A stretch of 5,994 bases of DNA from Candidatus Neomicrothrix sp. UBA825. Lineage in GTDB: Bacteria; Actinomycetota; Acidimicrobiia; Acidimicrobiales; UBA8592. Below, piece after piece: positions 1 to 5,975 of this stretch (its first letter is position 1; each line of letters starts with the position of its first letter). The stretch covers positions 1 to 5,994 of the forward strand of contig DBHP01000118.1 in assembly GCA_002295705.1 (NCBI GenBank). The letters are read 5' to 3'. The notes under the pieces were generated by a model. That model was given only the letters and a program-made list of their open reading frames with translations, was not told the origin of the DNA and searched no databases. Position numbers and translations under genes: made by a program.

Positions 1-425
1 AGCGCATCAATTAAAGGACGAGAGGGACTGACGTTCAAGTGAAAGTTAAGTGATGGATGCTCGGTTCTAAAATCTTTCAAAACGCTCTGGAAATAGTTCA
101 CCGCTGCTATGTCAATCATCCCTACCCGGATAGTACCTTCGTGGGCATTCCTCATTCGGTCTGACCATTTAGCTAAGTCACTTGTTAATGAAATGACCTG
201 CCGGGCATGATCCAAGAGAATTTCGGCGTTTGGGTGGAGTATTCGCCTTCGGCCGACTCGGTCGAATAATGATACTCCTACTCTTCGTTCTAATTCTGCG
301 AGTCCTTGCGAAAGTGCTGAGGGTGTAACTCCGACGGCATCAGATGCATCAGCCCAGGTATTTTCTTCGGCCACAGCTATCAAATACTCTAGCTGTCTTA
401 TTGAGAGGTCCGGTAAGCTGAGCAT
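1..425 (-). CDS. LysR-family transcriptional regulator, N-terminal part (cut by window edge)
   Basis: The first 141 residues of a leftward gene can be read, starting at the ATG at 425-423 and running off the left edge (bases 1-2 are a partial codon). The protein begins MLSLPDLSIRQLEYLIAVAE, the typical opening of a LysR-type winged helix-turn-helix. The recognition helix lies around residues 34-46 (TPSALSQGLAELE), followed by the wing motif VSLFDRVGRR (51-60). A linker helix spans about 65-95, and the start of the effector-binding domain appears at GTIRVGMID (97-105). LysR proteins bind DNA as tetramers and usually control a divergent neighbour as well as themselves, which makes the inositol-phosphate synthase gene across the 69-bp gap the natural candidate target; this is inference from arrangement only. 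The effector cannot be guessed because most of the ligand domain is missing. Only a weak ribosome binding site (GTAAGAG) precedes the start. Confidence 0.93.
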   Translation of the reverse strand, partial: MLSLPDLSIRQLEYLIAVAEENTWADASDAVGVTPSALSQGLAELERRVGVSLFDRVGRRRILHPNAEILLDHARQVISLTSDLAKWSDRMRNAHEGTIRVGMIDIAAVNYFQSVLKDFRTEHPSLNFHLNVSPSRPLIDA

Positions 426-494
426 ACTCTTACAATATAGTTTAGTTTTACTTAACAATACCCGTTTAATGTTTATTATTGCTAATATCAGTTC
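426..494. promoter_or_regulatory. Divergent control region between the LysR-type gene and the inositol-phosphate synthase gene
   Basis: This very AT-rich 69-bp gap holds the promoters of both divergent genes. An imperfect inverted repeat, TTAAC (452-456) and GTTTAA (464-469), is a plausible LysR-type site because it overlaps the candidate -35 box of the synthase promoter. A second short inverted pair is CAATA (456-460) and TATTG (477-481). On the leftward strand a TATATT-like -10 box can be seen shortly before the regulator start, but no convincing -35 partner. Binding by the neighbouring regulator is inference. Confidence 0.45.
452..479 (+). promoter_or_regulatory. Candidate sigma70-type promoter for the inositol-phosphate synthase gene
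   Basis: TTAACA (452-457) matches the TTGACA -35 consensus at five of six positions. TATTAT (474-479) matches TATAAT at five of six. The 16-bp spacer is acceptable. Transcription would begin near 486, leaving a leader of only about nine bases before the ATG at 495, and no Shine-Dalgarno sequence is visible in it. The mRNA may therefore be nearly leaderless, or an upstream promoter may be used. Confidence 0.5.
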
Positions 495-1796
495 ATGACT
501 TCAAGAAACATAAAATCATCTCAAGGTAAACTAGGCATCCTCACCCCAGGTATGGGAGCGGTCGCTTCAACTTTCATAGCAGGCGTTCTTGCTGCAAGGA
601 AAGGATTAAAGCCACCTATTGGATCTATAAGCCAAATGGCCCATATTCGCCTTGGAACAAAAGAAGAAGGACGAAACCCATTGATCAAGGATTTTGTACC
701 TTTAGCAGAATTAGATGATCTTGTTTTCGGCGGCTGGGATCCGATTTCCCCCAACGTGCTTGAAGCAGCCCGAACTGCCGGTGTCCTCGAAGGCGATGAC
801 CTCTCTGAAATTTCAAGCGACTTAGAATCCATTATTCCGATGGAAGCCGTTTTTGACAAAAAATGGGTTTCACGTTTAGACGGTGTCCGCGTAAAAAATA
901 TTGAGAGCAAATGGGATCAGGCAGAGGCTCTGATACAAGACATAGCGAATTTCAAGGAAGAAAACGATTGTGACCGCCTCGTAATGGTTTGGTGCGGTTC
1001 AACGGAAGCCTTTCAAGAACCCAGCGAAGTTCACGCTTCTGTTGCGGCGTTTGAAGAAGGATTAAGGAATAACGATCCAAATATTTCACCAAGCCAAATA
1101 TACGCATACGCCGCTCTGCAGAGTGACGTTCCATTTGCAAATGGGGCACCTAATTTAAGTTGCGATCTAGACTGCATCGTTGAACTCTCGAAATCTCGGG
1201 GTGTTCCGATAGCGGGGAAGGATTTCAAAACCGGTCAGACGCTAATGAAGACTCTTCTGGCACCGGGATTCAAAGCTCGAATGCTTGGGCTGGAAGGCTG
1301 GTATTCGACAAACATTCTTGGAAATAGGGATGGAGAAGTACTTGATGCTCCAGAGAACTTCAAATCCAAAGAGGTTTCCAAATTGGGAGTTCTGGATACT
1401 ATCCTGCAACCTGAACTTTACCCCGACCTATATGGGGATATCCATCACGTTGTAAGAATCAACTATTACCCACCTCGGGGTGACAACAAAGAGGGTTGGG
1501 ACAACATTGATATTTTCGGCTGGTTGGGATACCCGATGCAAATTAAGGTTGACTTCCTGTGCCGAGACTCTATTCTTGCCGCTCCAATTGTCCTTGATTT
1601 AGCATTGTTTATGGATTTAGCCCATCGGGCCGGTGAGTCCGGAGTCCAAGAATGGTTAAGTTTCTATCTCAAAGCCCCGCAGTCCTCAACAGACAGCGGA
1701 CCTGAGCATGATTTGTTCATCCAACAAACAAAATTAAAAAATACTCTTCGTGAATGGATGGGCGAAGAACCCGTTACGCATAGTGAAGCTGGCTAA
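495..1796 (+). CDS. ino1: Inositol-3-phosphate synthase (myo-inositol-1-phosphate synthase, MIPS)
   Basis: This 433-residue cytoplasmic enzyme is predicted to convert glucose 6-phosphate to 1D-myo-inositol 3-phosphate using tightly bound NAD, through oxidation, aldol cyclisation and re-reduction. It is the only de novo route to inositol. The N-terminal Rossmann loop is seen at 13-25 (LGILTPGMGAVAS). Family motifs follow in order: VWCGSTE (165-171), FANGAPNLSCDL (214-225), GKDFKTGQT (241-249), ILGNRDG (274-280) and DSILAAPIVLDL (358-369). The GKDFKTGQT and LGNRDG motifs correspond to the catalytic-domain signatures of the family. The length fits the shorter bacterial enzymes, without the long N-terminal extension of eukaryotic ones. 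The ATG at 495 is the natural start because the Rossmann strand begins about 12 residues later; no ribosome binding site precedes it. The gene is monocistronic by layout, diverging from a LysR-type gene and converging on the next gene. The fate of the inositol (phosphatidylinositol, a thiol such as mycothiol, or a compatible solute) is not shown here. The symbol follows the family name. Confidence 0.93.
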   Translation: MTSRNIKSSQGKLGILTPGMGAVASTFIAGVLAARKGLKPPIGSISQMAHIRLGTKEEGRNPLIKDFVPLAELDDLVFGGWDPISPNVLEAARTAGVLEGDDLSEISSDLESIIPMEAVFDKKWVSRLDGVRVKNIESKWDQAEALIQDIANFKEENDCDRLVMVWCGSTEAFQEPSEVHASVAAFEEGLRNNDPNISPSQIYAYAALQSDVPFANGAPNLSCDLDCIVELSKSRGVPIAGKDFKTGQTLMKTLLAPGFKARMLGLEGWYSTNILGNRDGEVLDAPENFKSKEVSKLGVLDTILQPELYPDLYGDIHHVVRINYYPPRGDNKEGWDNIDIFGWLGYPMQIKVDFLCRDSILAAPIVLDLALFMDLAHRAGESGVQEWLSFYLKAPQSSTDSGPEHDLFIQQTKLKNTLREWMGEEPVTHSEAG

Positions 1797-1835
1797 AGGT
1801 ACATCAGACTTCAAGAAATTGAACCGCCAGCTTTA
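1784..1835. repeat. Inverted repeat bracketing the convergent stop codons
   Basis: AAGCTGGC (1786-1793) is perfectly complementary to GCCAGCTT (1826-1833). The stem extends outward by one G-T wobble (1785/1834) and one T-A pair (1784/1835). The loop is 32 bases and contains both stop codons. The left arm encodes the final Glu-Ala-Gly of the synthase and the right arm encodes Lys-Ala-Gly near the end of the convergent gene. No run of T follows on either strand, so it is not a textbook intrinsic terminator. It could form a hairpin at the ends of both mRNAs, or be a coincidence of two similar protein tails. Confidence 0.4.
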
Positions 1836-2728
1836 ACCCAGTTAGAAACAACACTTTCAGCTTCCTGTGGATTGTAGACGTCCTCTTCATAGCTCCATTC
1901 GCCATTGCCCGCATAATGCAGGATGACATGGACATTAAAGGAATAATCTACGCCACTTCCAGTGGGGTCCGGAAGACAATTTGGTATTAACGCTATAACA
2001 CGATTTCCATCGATAATGTAATGGTCCACAGGGAAAGTCATTTGTGGGAAAGGGCCCATCGTTGAAGTAATCCACTCCTTAATTGCTGCCCTTCCATAGA
2101 ATTTGCCGTAATGATGCTCAAAATATCTTGCATCTTCCGTAAATTGATCTGCCCATGGAGACCAGTCCCCTGTCTGAACAGCAGTTTCTCCCCTACGAAC
2201 ATATTTCCTGAATTCTTCCTCTACTTCTTCTCTTGGAACGACAATGGCAGGGACTTCTGGCGCCCAATCCTCAATTCCGCGTAGCGTGTTATCCGTCGGA
2301 GTATCTATTCGACCACCGTCGTTAAACCATTCTTGCCATACACGTTCTGCATCTGCTGGGTTATAGAAATCCTCTTCGTAATCCCATAGTCCATTCCCTG
2401 CGTAGCGTAAATAGGTTGTGTTAGGAAAACCATAGCGCTTTCCTTTACCAGTAGGATCTGGCAGGTTATTCCAAATATACAGAGCCACCTTGTCTTCCTC
2501 AATTGCCCACCATTCCATCCACATAGAGATGTTGGGGTACTGCTCCATGGTAGAAACAATCCATTGAGAGATTTGTTCTCTACCCCTAAATTCCCCTAGG
2601 AAGTGCTCTACATAGTTGGCTTCAAGAGTGAATAGAGAAGCCCAAGATTCCCAATCATGGTCGATAACGCCGCGTTTTCTATATTCATCAAACGCAATGG
2701 CAACTTCATCGTTATTGAACCCATTCAT
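1811..2728 (-). CDS. Two-domain SnoaL/NTF2-like protein of unknown function (internal duplication)
   Basis: This 305-residue protein is two copies of a SnoaL/NTF2-like cone-fold domain, about residues 8-141 and 168-304, joined by a linker containing APEVPAIVVPREE. The copies align nearly gap-free and share, by eye, about 45% of residues. Shared landmarks are DW..WA..F (25-33 and 188-196), Y.EH..G.F.GR (39-50 and 202-213), LPDPTG (89-94 and 252-257), YAGNG.W.YEED.YNP (109-124 and 272-287) and GG.I near each end. There is no signal peptide or membrane segment, so it is likely cytoplasmic. The fold family includes small-molecule cyclases, isomerases, dehydratases and non-catalytic ligand binders, so no reaction can be assigned. 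NTF2-like domains commonly dimerise; a fused pair could form the dimer within one chain (inference). The ATG at 2728-2726 is supported by GAGAG six bases upstream (2739-2735). It converges on the synthase gene with 14 bp between and diverges from the yaaA operon, so it may share control with either; nothing links it firmly to arsenic or inositol. Confidence 0.88.
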   Translation of the reverse strand: MNGFNNDEVAIAFDEYRKRGVIDHDWESWASLFTLEANYVEHFLGEFRGREQISQWIVSTMEQYPNISMWMEWWAIEEDKVALYIWNNLPDPTGKGKRYGFPNTTYLRYAGNGLWDYEEDFYNPADAERVWQEWFNDGGRIDTPTDNTLRGIEDWAPEVPAIVVPREEVEEEFRKYVRRGETAVQTGDWSPWADQFTEDARYFEHHYGKFYGRAAIKEWITSTMGPFPQMTFPVDHYIIDGNRVIALIPNCLPDPTGSGVDYSFNVHVILHYAGNGEWSYEEDVYNPQEAESVVSNWVKAGGSIS

Positions 2729-2840
2729 GAATTACTCTCGCTTTCCCAATATCAGTAAGATTTTCACAACGGCGACAAAAACTCAAGATTGGTATCTGTT
2801 GTTTCGGCAAAGACTGAAAATCTGATGTAAAAATAGAGAT
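2729..2840. promoter_or_regulatory. Divergent intergenic region with a bulged inverted repeat (possible shared operator)
   Basis: This 112-bp gap must hold promoters for the leftward NTF2-like gene and the rightward yaaA operon, though no clear -35/-10 pair stands out for either. ATTTTCA within GATTTTCA (2759-2766) is complementary to TGAAAAT within TGAAAATC (2815-2822). The match extends to ATCAG (2751-2755) against CTGAT (2822-2826) if a four-base bulge is allowed in the left arm, giving 12 paired positions. The two arms lie 22 bp and 14 bp from the two start codons, as expected of paired operator half-regions or of one site per gene. The function is inferred from position only. A weak ribosome binding site (TAGAGA, 2834-2839) directly precedes the yaaA start. 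Confidence 0.35.
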
Positions 2841-3623
2841 ATGATTATTGTTGTCTCACCCGCCAAAGCATTGGATTTTGAGTCCCCTTGGGCGACTCAG
2901 AAAAATAGTAAACCCGCCCTGCTCAAAAAAAGTGAAGAACTTGTCGGTGTACTTTCCCAAAAGTCCCCTGACCAACTTGGTTCACTTATGTCGTTATCGG
3001 ATTCACTTGCTGAATTGAACTTTGAAAGATATCAAGACTGGAGCACTCCGTTTACTAAACGAAACTCTCGTCCGGCAATACTTTCTTTTAATGGAGATAC
3101 ATACACGGGAATGAACGCTTCAGAGTCCTTTTCTGAAGAAGACTATGACTACGCACAGCAAACTTTGAGGATACTTTCCGGCCTTTACGGAGTGCTAAGG
3201 CCTCTGGATTTGATCCAACCCTACAGGCTGGAAATGGGGACGAAGCTGGAAACCGAATATGGCAAGAACCTTTATGAATTTTGGGGCAACTCTCTAACTG
3301 AATCTTTAAATAAAGCTCTAGAGGAAAGTCCTGGTGAAAAGGTTTTAATTAACCTTGCGTCTAACGAATATTTTAAATCTGTTCATGCAGGTGAATTAGA
3401 ATTTCCTGTAATGACACCAATATTTCTTGATAGAAAAGACGGAGGGGACTACAAAACCGTGAGCTTCTATGCGAAACGTGCCAGAGGTTCAATGGCTTCT
3501 TGGATTATTCGAAATAGAATTTCTCAATGTCAGCAATTTGAAGAATTCGCTGAAAATGGATACGAATTTTGCTCAGAGCGATCAAATAATCAGTCACCGG
3601 TCTTCATTAGAACGAACTCATAG
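2841..3623 (+). CDS. yaaA: Peroxide stress protein YaaA (DUF328/UPF0246 family)
   Basis: At 260 residues this is a full-length YaaA; the E. coli protein is about 258. Family signatures run in order: SPAKALDFE (6-14), FNGDTYTG (83-90), LSGLYGVLRPLDL (112-124) continuing into PYRLEMGT (127-134), NLASNEYFK (171-179) and FYAKRARGSMA (209-219). In E. coli, YaaA belongs to the OxyR regulon, lowers intracellular free iron during hydrogen peroxide stress and so limits Fenton damage; it has a DNA-binding fold with a helix-hairpin-helix motif. It is cytoplasmic, with no signal or membrane segments. The ATG at 2841 is certain because the conserved MIIVVSPAK N-terminus begins there. It is the first gene of a probable three-gene operon: its stop is only 12 bp before the start of the arsenic-type GAPDH. 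That placement suggests co-expression of iron/peroxide protection with arsenate detoxification, which is inference. An ancestral role of the family beyond peroxide stress is not settled. Confidence 0.95.
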   Translation: MIIVVSPAKALDFESPWATQKNSKPALLKKSEELVGVLSQKSPDQLGSLMSLSDSLAELNFERYQDWSTPFTKRNSRPAILSFNGDTYTGMNASESFSEEDYDYAQQTLRILSGLYGVLRPLDLIQPYRLEMGTKLETEYGKNLYEFWGNSLTESLNKALEESPGEKVLINLASNEYFKSVHAGELEFPVMTPIFLDRKDGGDYKTVSFYAKRARGSMASWIIRNRISQCQQFEEFAENGYEFCSERSNNQSPVFIRTNS

Positions 3624-3635
3624 CTGAGTCATAAA

Positions 3636-4646
3636 GTGACTACAAAAATTGGCATTAATGGCTTTGGGAGAATTGGGAGACTAGTTGTGCGGGCGCTAGC
3701 GCATCATGAGCAACTTGAGATAACCCATATAAATGAACTCAATTGCGATGCAAATACTGCTGCGCACCTCATGCAATTCGATACGGTCCATGGAACATGG
3801 AAACGTCAAGCCCATGAATCAGAAGGAAATCTTCTTCTGGACGGGGCTTCGGTTAAATACACCCAAATTGCAAGTCCCGGTGATGTCGCATGGGAAGAAA
3901 CAGATGTATCAATTGTCATTGAGTGCACAGGGGCTTTTAGAACGGTTGAGGCATTGTCCAATTATTTTGACCGAGGGATTAAAAAAGTTGTTGTAGCTGC
4001 TCCAGTTCATGACGAGACTGTTCTTAATATTGTCATGGGTTGCAATGATTATCTTTATGATCACGCAAAATATGACATTGTGACAGCAGCTTCATGTACG
4101 ACGAATTGCCTTGCTCCCGTTGTAAAGGTGCTTCACGAACAGGTGGGTATTGATAATGGGATGATAACTACTATCCATGCACCGACTAATACCCAAGTGG
4201 TGGTTGATAAACCTCTTGGCGATCTGAGACGCGCGCGTTCTTCATTAAATTCTTTAATTCCTACGTCAACTGGTTCAGCTACTGCGATAACTCGCATCTT
4301 TCCTGACCTTGAAGGAAAGCTTGATGGGCTCGCAGTTAGAGTACCGGTCCTTAATGCTTCTCTGACCGATTGTGTCTTCTCATTACAATCGGAAGTTAGC
4401 GCCCAAGAGACCAACGAGCTCCTCAGGCAAGCCTCGGCTTCAGAATTGGAAGGAATACTTGGATATGAAGACAGACCGCTTGTCTCTGCCGATTTTGTAA
4501 ATGATTCACGGTCTGGAATTGTAGATGGCTTATCTACCCTGAAACTCCCGAATGGGCTTGTGAAAATTTTGATTTGGTACGATAACGAATACGGTTATGT
4601 TCATCGAATGGCTGAACTGGCTGCGAAAATTTCTGAAAATTTATGA
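3636..4646 (+). CDS. Glyceraldehyde-3-phosphate dehydrogenase, ArsJ-associated type
   Basis: This is a 336-residue type I GAPDH with the NAD-binding loop GINGFGRIGR (6-15), the catalytic-cysteine motif SCTTNC with Cys154, the catalytic His181, DLRRAR (196-201), PTSTGSA (209-215) and WYDNEYGY (314-321). Several positions differ from glycolytic enzymes and match the branch found beside arsJ: QFDTVHGTW (47-55), HAPTNTQ (181-187) where glycolytic enzymes have HAYTNDQ or similar, and NASLTDCVF (240-248) where NGSV..DL-like sequence is usual. Glu34 sits in the INEL segment where the NAD-ribose-binding Asp of GapA usually falls. In the described pathway this enzyme uses arsenate instead of phosphate with glyceraldehyde 3-phosphate and NAD to make 1-arseno-3-phosphoglycerate, the ArsJ substrate. 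Assignment to arsenate use rests on these motifs and the adjacent arsJ. The start is GTG at 3636, the only one that gives the conserved N-terminus; the ribosome binding site is weak (GAG, 3626-3628), so coupling to yaaA, 12 bp upstream, is likely. A housekeeping glycolytic role is less likely but not excluded. Confidence 0.92.
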   Translation: MTTKIGINGFGRIGRLVVRALAHHEQLEITHINELNCDANTAAHLMQFDTVHGTWKRQAHESEGNLLLDGASVKYTQIASPGDVAWEETDVSIVIECTGAFRTVEALSNYFDRGIKKVVVAAPVHDETVLNIVMGCNDYLYDHAKYDIVTAASCTTNCLAPVVKVLHEQVGIDNGMITTIHAPTNTQVVVDKPLGDLRRARSSLNSLIPTSTGSATAITRIFPDLEGKLDGLAVRVPVLNASLTDCVFSLQSEVSAQETNELLRQASASELEGILGYEDRPLVSADFVNDSRSGIVDGLSTLKLPNGLVKILIWYDNEYGYVHRMAELAAKISENL

Positions 4647-4656
4647 CGAGACTGGA

Positions 4657-5886
4657 ATGAAAGTTAAAAGCTACGGTCTGGTAACTGGTGCTTATTGGAG
4701 TTTGACGCTCACTGACGGCGCGTTGCGCATGGTTGTTCTTCTCCATTTTCATGAGCTTGGTTTCGGACCTTTAGAACTTAGCTTTCTTTTTCTAGCCTAT
4801 GAATTTATGGGGATCTTAACGAATCTGTTCGGCGGAATCGCTGGATCAAGATTTGGGCTTGAACAGACTCTGAAGGCTGGTCTTCTGATTCAGATATTTG
4901 CTCTTCTTGCAATTTCTTTTGTAGACGCAAACTGGGGAAAGGTCTTCTCAGTAACCTTTGTAATGTTTTGCCAAGCCTTCTCAGGGATCGCGAAAGATCT
5001 CACAAAAATGAGCTCGAAAAGCGCTGTGAAATTTGTCGTTCCGGAGGATGGGTCTTCAGAACGACAAGCTCGGCTATTTCGTTGGGTAGCTATTCTTACT
5101 GGCTCAAAGAATGCGCTAAAGGGCGTCGGATTTTTCGTTGGTAGCGCATTGCTATCATCTTCCGGTTACAGAACCTCGCTCCTGATCCTTGCATGCATCG
5201 TTGCAATTGCATTAACGGCGGTTTTGGTATTCCTTGACGAGAGTATAGGAAAATCTACTAAATCTATTCCTAGGCGCATATGGGCGTCTACTTATCCTGC
5301 CGTTAACAAACTCTCGATAGCCCGATTTTTTCTGTTTGGTTCCAGAGACATCTGGTTCGTTGTGGCTCTCCCTATTTTCTTAGATGAAAGTTTGGGTTGG
5401 TCTTTTGAAGAAATAGGAGCTTTCCTTGCGGTCTGGGTTATTGGTTATGGCATCATTCAATCAGGCGCCCCCTCAGTTGTAAGACTTAAAGGTGCCTCGG
5501 GCGAAATTCAAGCCTCAACCCGTCTCTGGTCATTTATCTTGATGACTTTCACTATTCTGTTAGCCTTTTTAGTCGCATTTGACGTAGCCAAAAGTTTCAC
5601 GATAATTATCGGGCTCCTCTTCTTTGGCGTTTTATTTGCTCTAAATTCCTCACTCCATTCGTATCTAATTCTTGCTTTCACGGAGGACGATAGCGATGTA
5701 GCCATTAACGTTGGCCTTTACTACTCGGCCAACGCCTTTGGAAGGCTATTTGGAACTCTACTGTCAGGGTTGACTTATCTTTGGGGTGGCTTATCGGCCG
5801 CTTTGTTTACATGCTGTGGCTTCTTAGCCGCTAACTGGCTAATTTCATTTTCATTTCCGGAGAAAATTAAATCCGGCTTGCAATAA
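4657..5886 (+). CDS. arsJ: Organoarsenical efflux MFS transporter ArsJ
   Basis: This inner-membrane protein of 409 residues has repeated hydrophobic stretches consistent with about 10-12 membrane segments (for example about 40-62, 72-90, 96-110, 153-193, 231-242, 252-272, 290-310, 313-340 and 376-399). Sequence blocks typical of ArsJ rather than generic MFS proteins are VTGAYWSLTLTDGALRM (9-25), LHFHELG (29-35), FSGIAKDLTKMSSKSAVK (108-125) and LTGSKNALKGVGFFVG (147-162). ArsJ exports 1-arseno-3-phosphoglycerate made by the partner GAPDH; the product then breaks down outside to arsenate and 3-phosphoglycerate, giving arsenate resistance. The gene starts 10 bp after the GAPDH stop, so translation is probably coupled. 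I chose the ATG at 4657 because the ATG at 4597 would overlap the GAPDH gene by 50 bases and add 20 residues before the conserved part, with no ribosome binding site. Neither start has a strong Shine-Dalgarno sequence. No terminator was recognised after the stop. Confidence 0.93.
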   Translation: MKVKSYGLVTGAYWSLTLTDGALRMVVLLHFHELGFGPLELSFLFLAYEFMGILTNLFGGIAGSRFGLEQTLKAGLLIQIFALLAISFVDANWGKVFSVTFVMFCQAFSGIAKDLTKMSSKSAVKFVVPEDGSSERQARLFRWVAILTGSKNALKGVGFFVGSALLSSSGYRTSLLILACIVAIALTAVLVFLDESIGKSTKSIPRRIWASTYPAVNKLSIARFFLFGSRDIWFVVALPIFLDESLGWSFEEIGAFLAVWVIGYGIIQSGAPSVVRLKGASGEIQASTRLWSFILMTFTILLAFLVAFDVAKSFTIIIGLLFFGVLFALNSSLHSYLILAFTEDDSDVAINVGLYYSANAFGRLFGTLLSGLTYLWGGLSAALFTCCGFLAANWLISFSFPEKIKSGLQ

Positions 5887-5934
5887 GTTCCATTTATATC
5901 AGAACCCTATTTCGAGTACTTTGAACTTAGAGTC

Positions 5935-5946
5935 GTGGTCTACCAC
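5935..5946. repeat. Short palindrome in the gap after arsJ
   Basis: GTGGT (5935-5939) and ACCAC (5942-5946) are perfectly complementary around a two-base centre, in the 89-bp gap between arsJ and the next gene. There is no following T run, so it is unlikely to be an intrinsic terminator. It lies 29 bp before the next start codon, where an operator or leader hairpin could sit, but a five-base arm is easily found by chance. Confidence 0.25.
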
Positions 5947-5962
5947 AGAGAATTCCATTGAT

Positions 5963-5970
5963 GGGAGGAA
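5963..5970 (+). promoter_or_regulatory. Strong ribosome binding site for the gene at the right edge
   Basis: GGGAGGAA is an almost ideal Shine-Dalgarno sequence, five bases before the ATG at 5976. It is by far the strongest ribosome binding site in the window; the other genes have weak or no recognisable sites. This makes the edge start credible and shows that the organism does use Shine-Dalgarno initiation. Confidence 0.75.
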
Positions 5971-5975
5971 CCCAT

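Noticed and set aside
521..910. An open frame on the minus strand inside the synthase gene, and similar ones at 952-1149 and 1031-1228.
   Set aside because: They are antisense to a well-conserved enzyme, show no recognisable protein features and have no ribosome binding sites; they are frame shadows.
497..1818. A 12-bp exact direct repeat, GACTTCAAGAAA, at 497-508 and 1807-1818, flanking the synthase gene like attachment or target-site repeats.
   Set aside because: About one 12-bp match is expected by chance among all position pairs in a 6-kb window. The first copy is coding, and no integrase or transposase is nearby.
2305..2825. Open frames at 2305-2559 (minus) and 2616-2825 (plus) overlapping the NTF2-like gene.
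   Set aside because: Both overlap a protein whose two halves align to each other in its own frame, which establishes the real coding frame. The translations of the others are low in recognisable content.
4597..4656. A longer ArsJ starting at the ATG at 4597 (429 residues).
   Set aside because: It would overlap the GAPDH gene by 50 bases, lacks a ribosome binding site, and adds residues that are only the GAPDH tail read in another frame. The ATG at 4657 gives the usual ArsJ length.
3733..4752. Open frames at 3733-3996 (plus), 4133-4414 (minus) and 4534-4752 (minus) in the GAPDH/arsJ region.
   Set aside because: They lie within or across highly conserved genes in other frames and have no family features.
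5508..5705. An open frame on the minus strand inside arsJ.
   Set aside because: It is antisense to membrane-segment coding sequence, is Lys/Arg-rich by codon complement and has no start context.
5887..5975. An intrinsic terminator after arsJ.
   Set aside because: The only clear inverted repeat (5935-5946) has five-base arms and no T run, and no other GC-rich hairpin was found.
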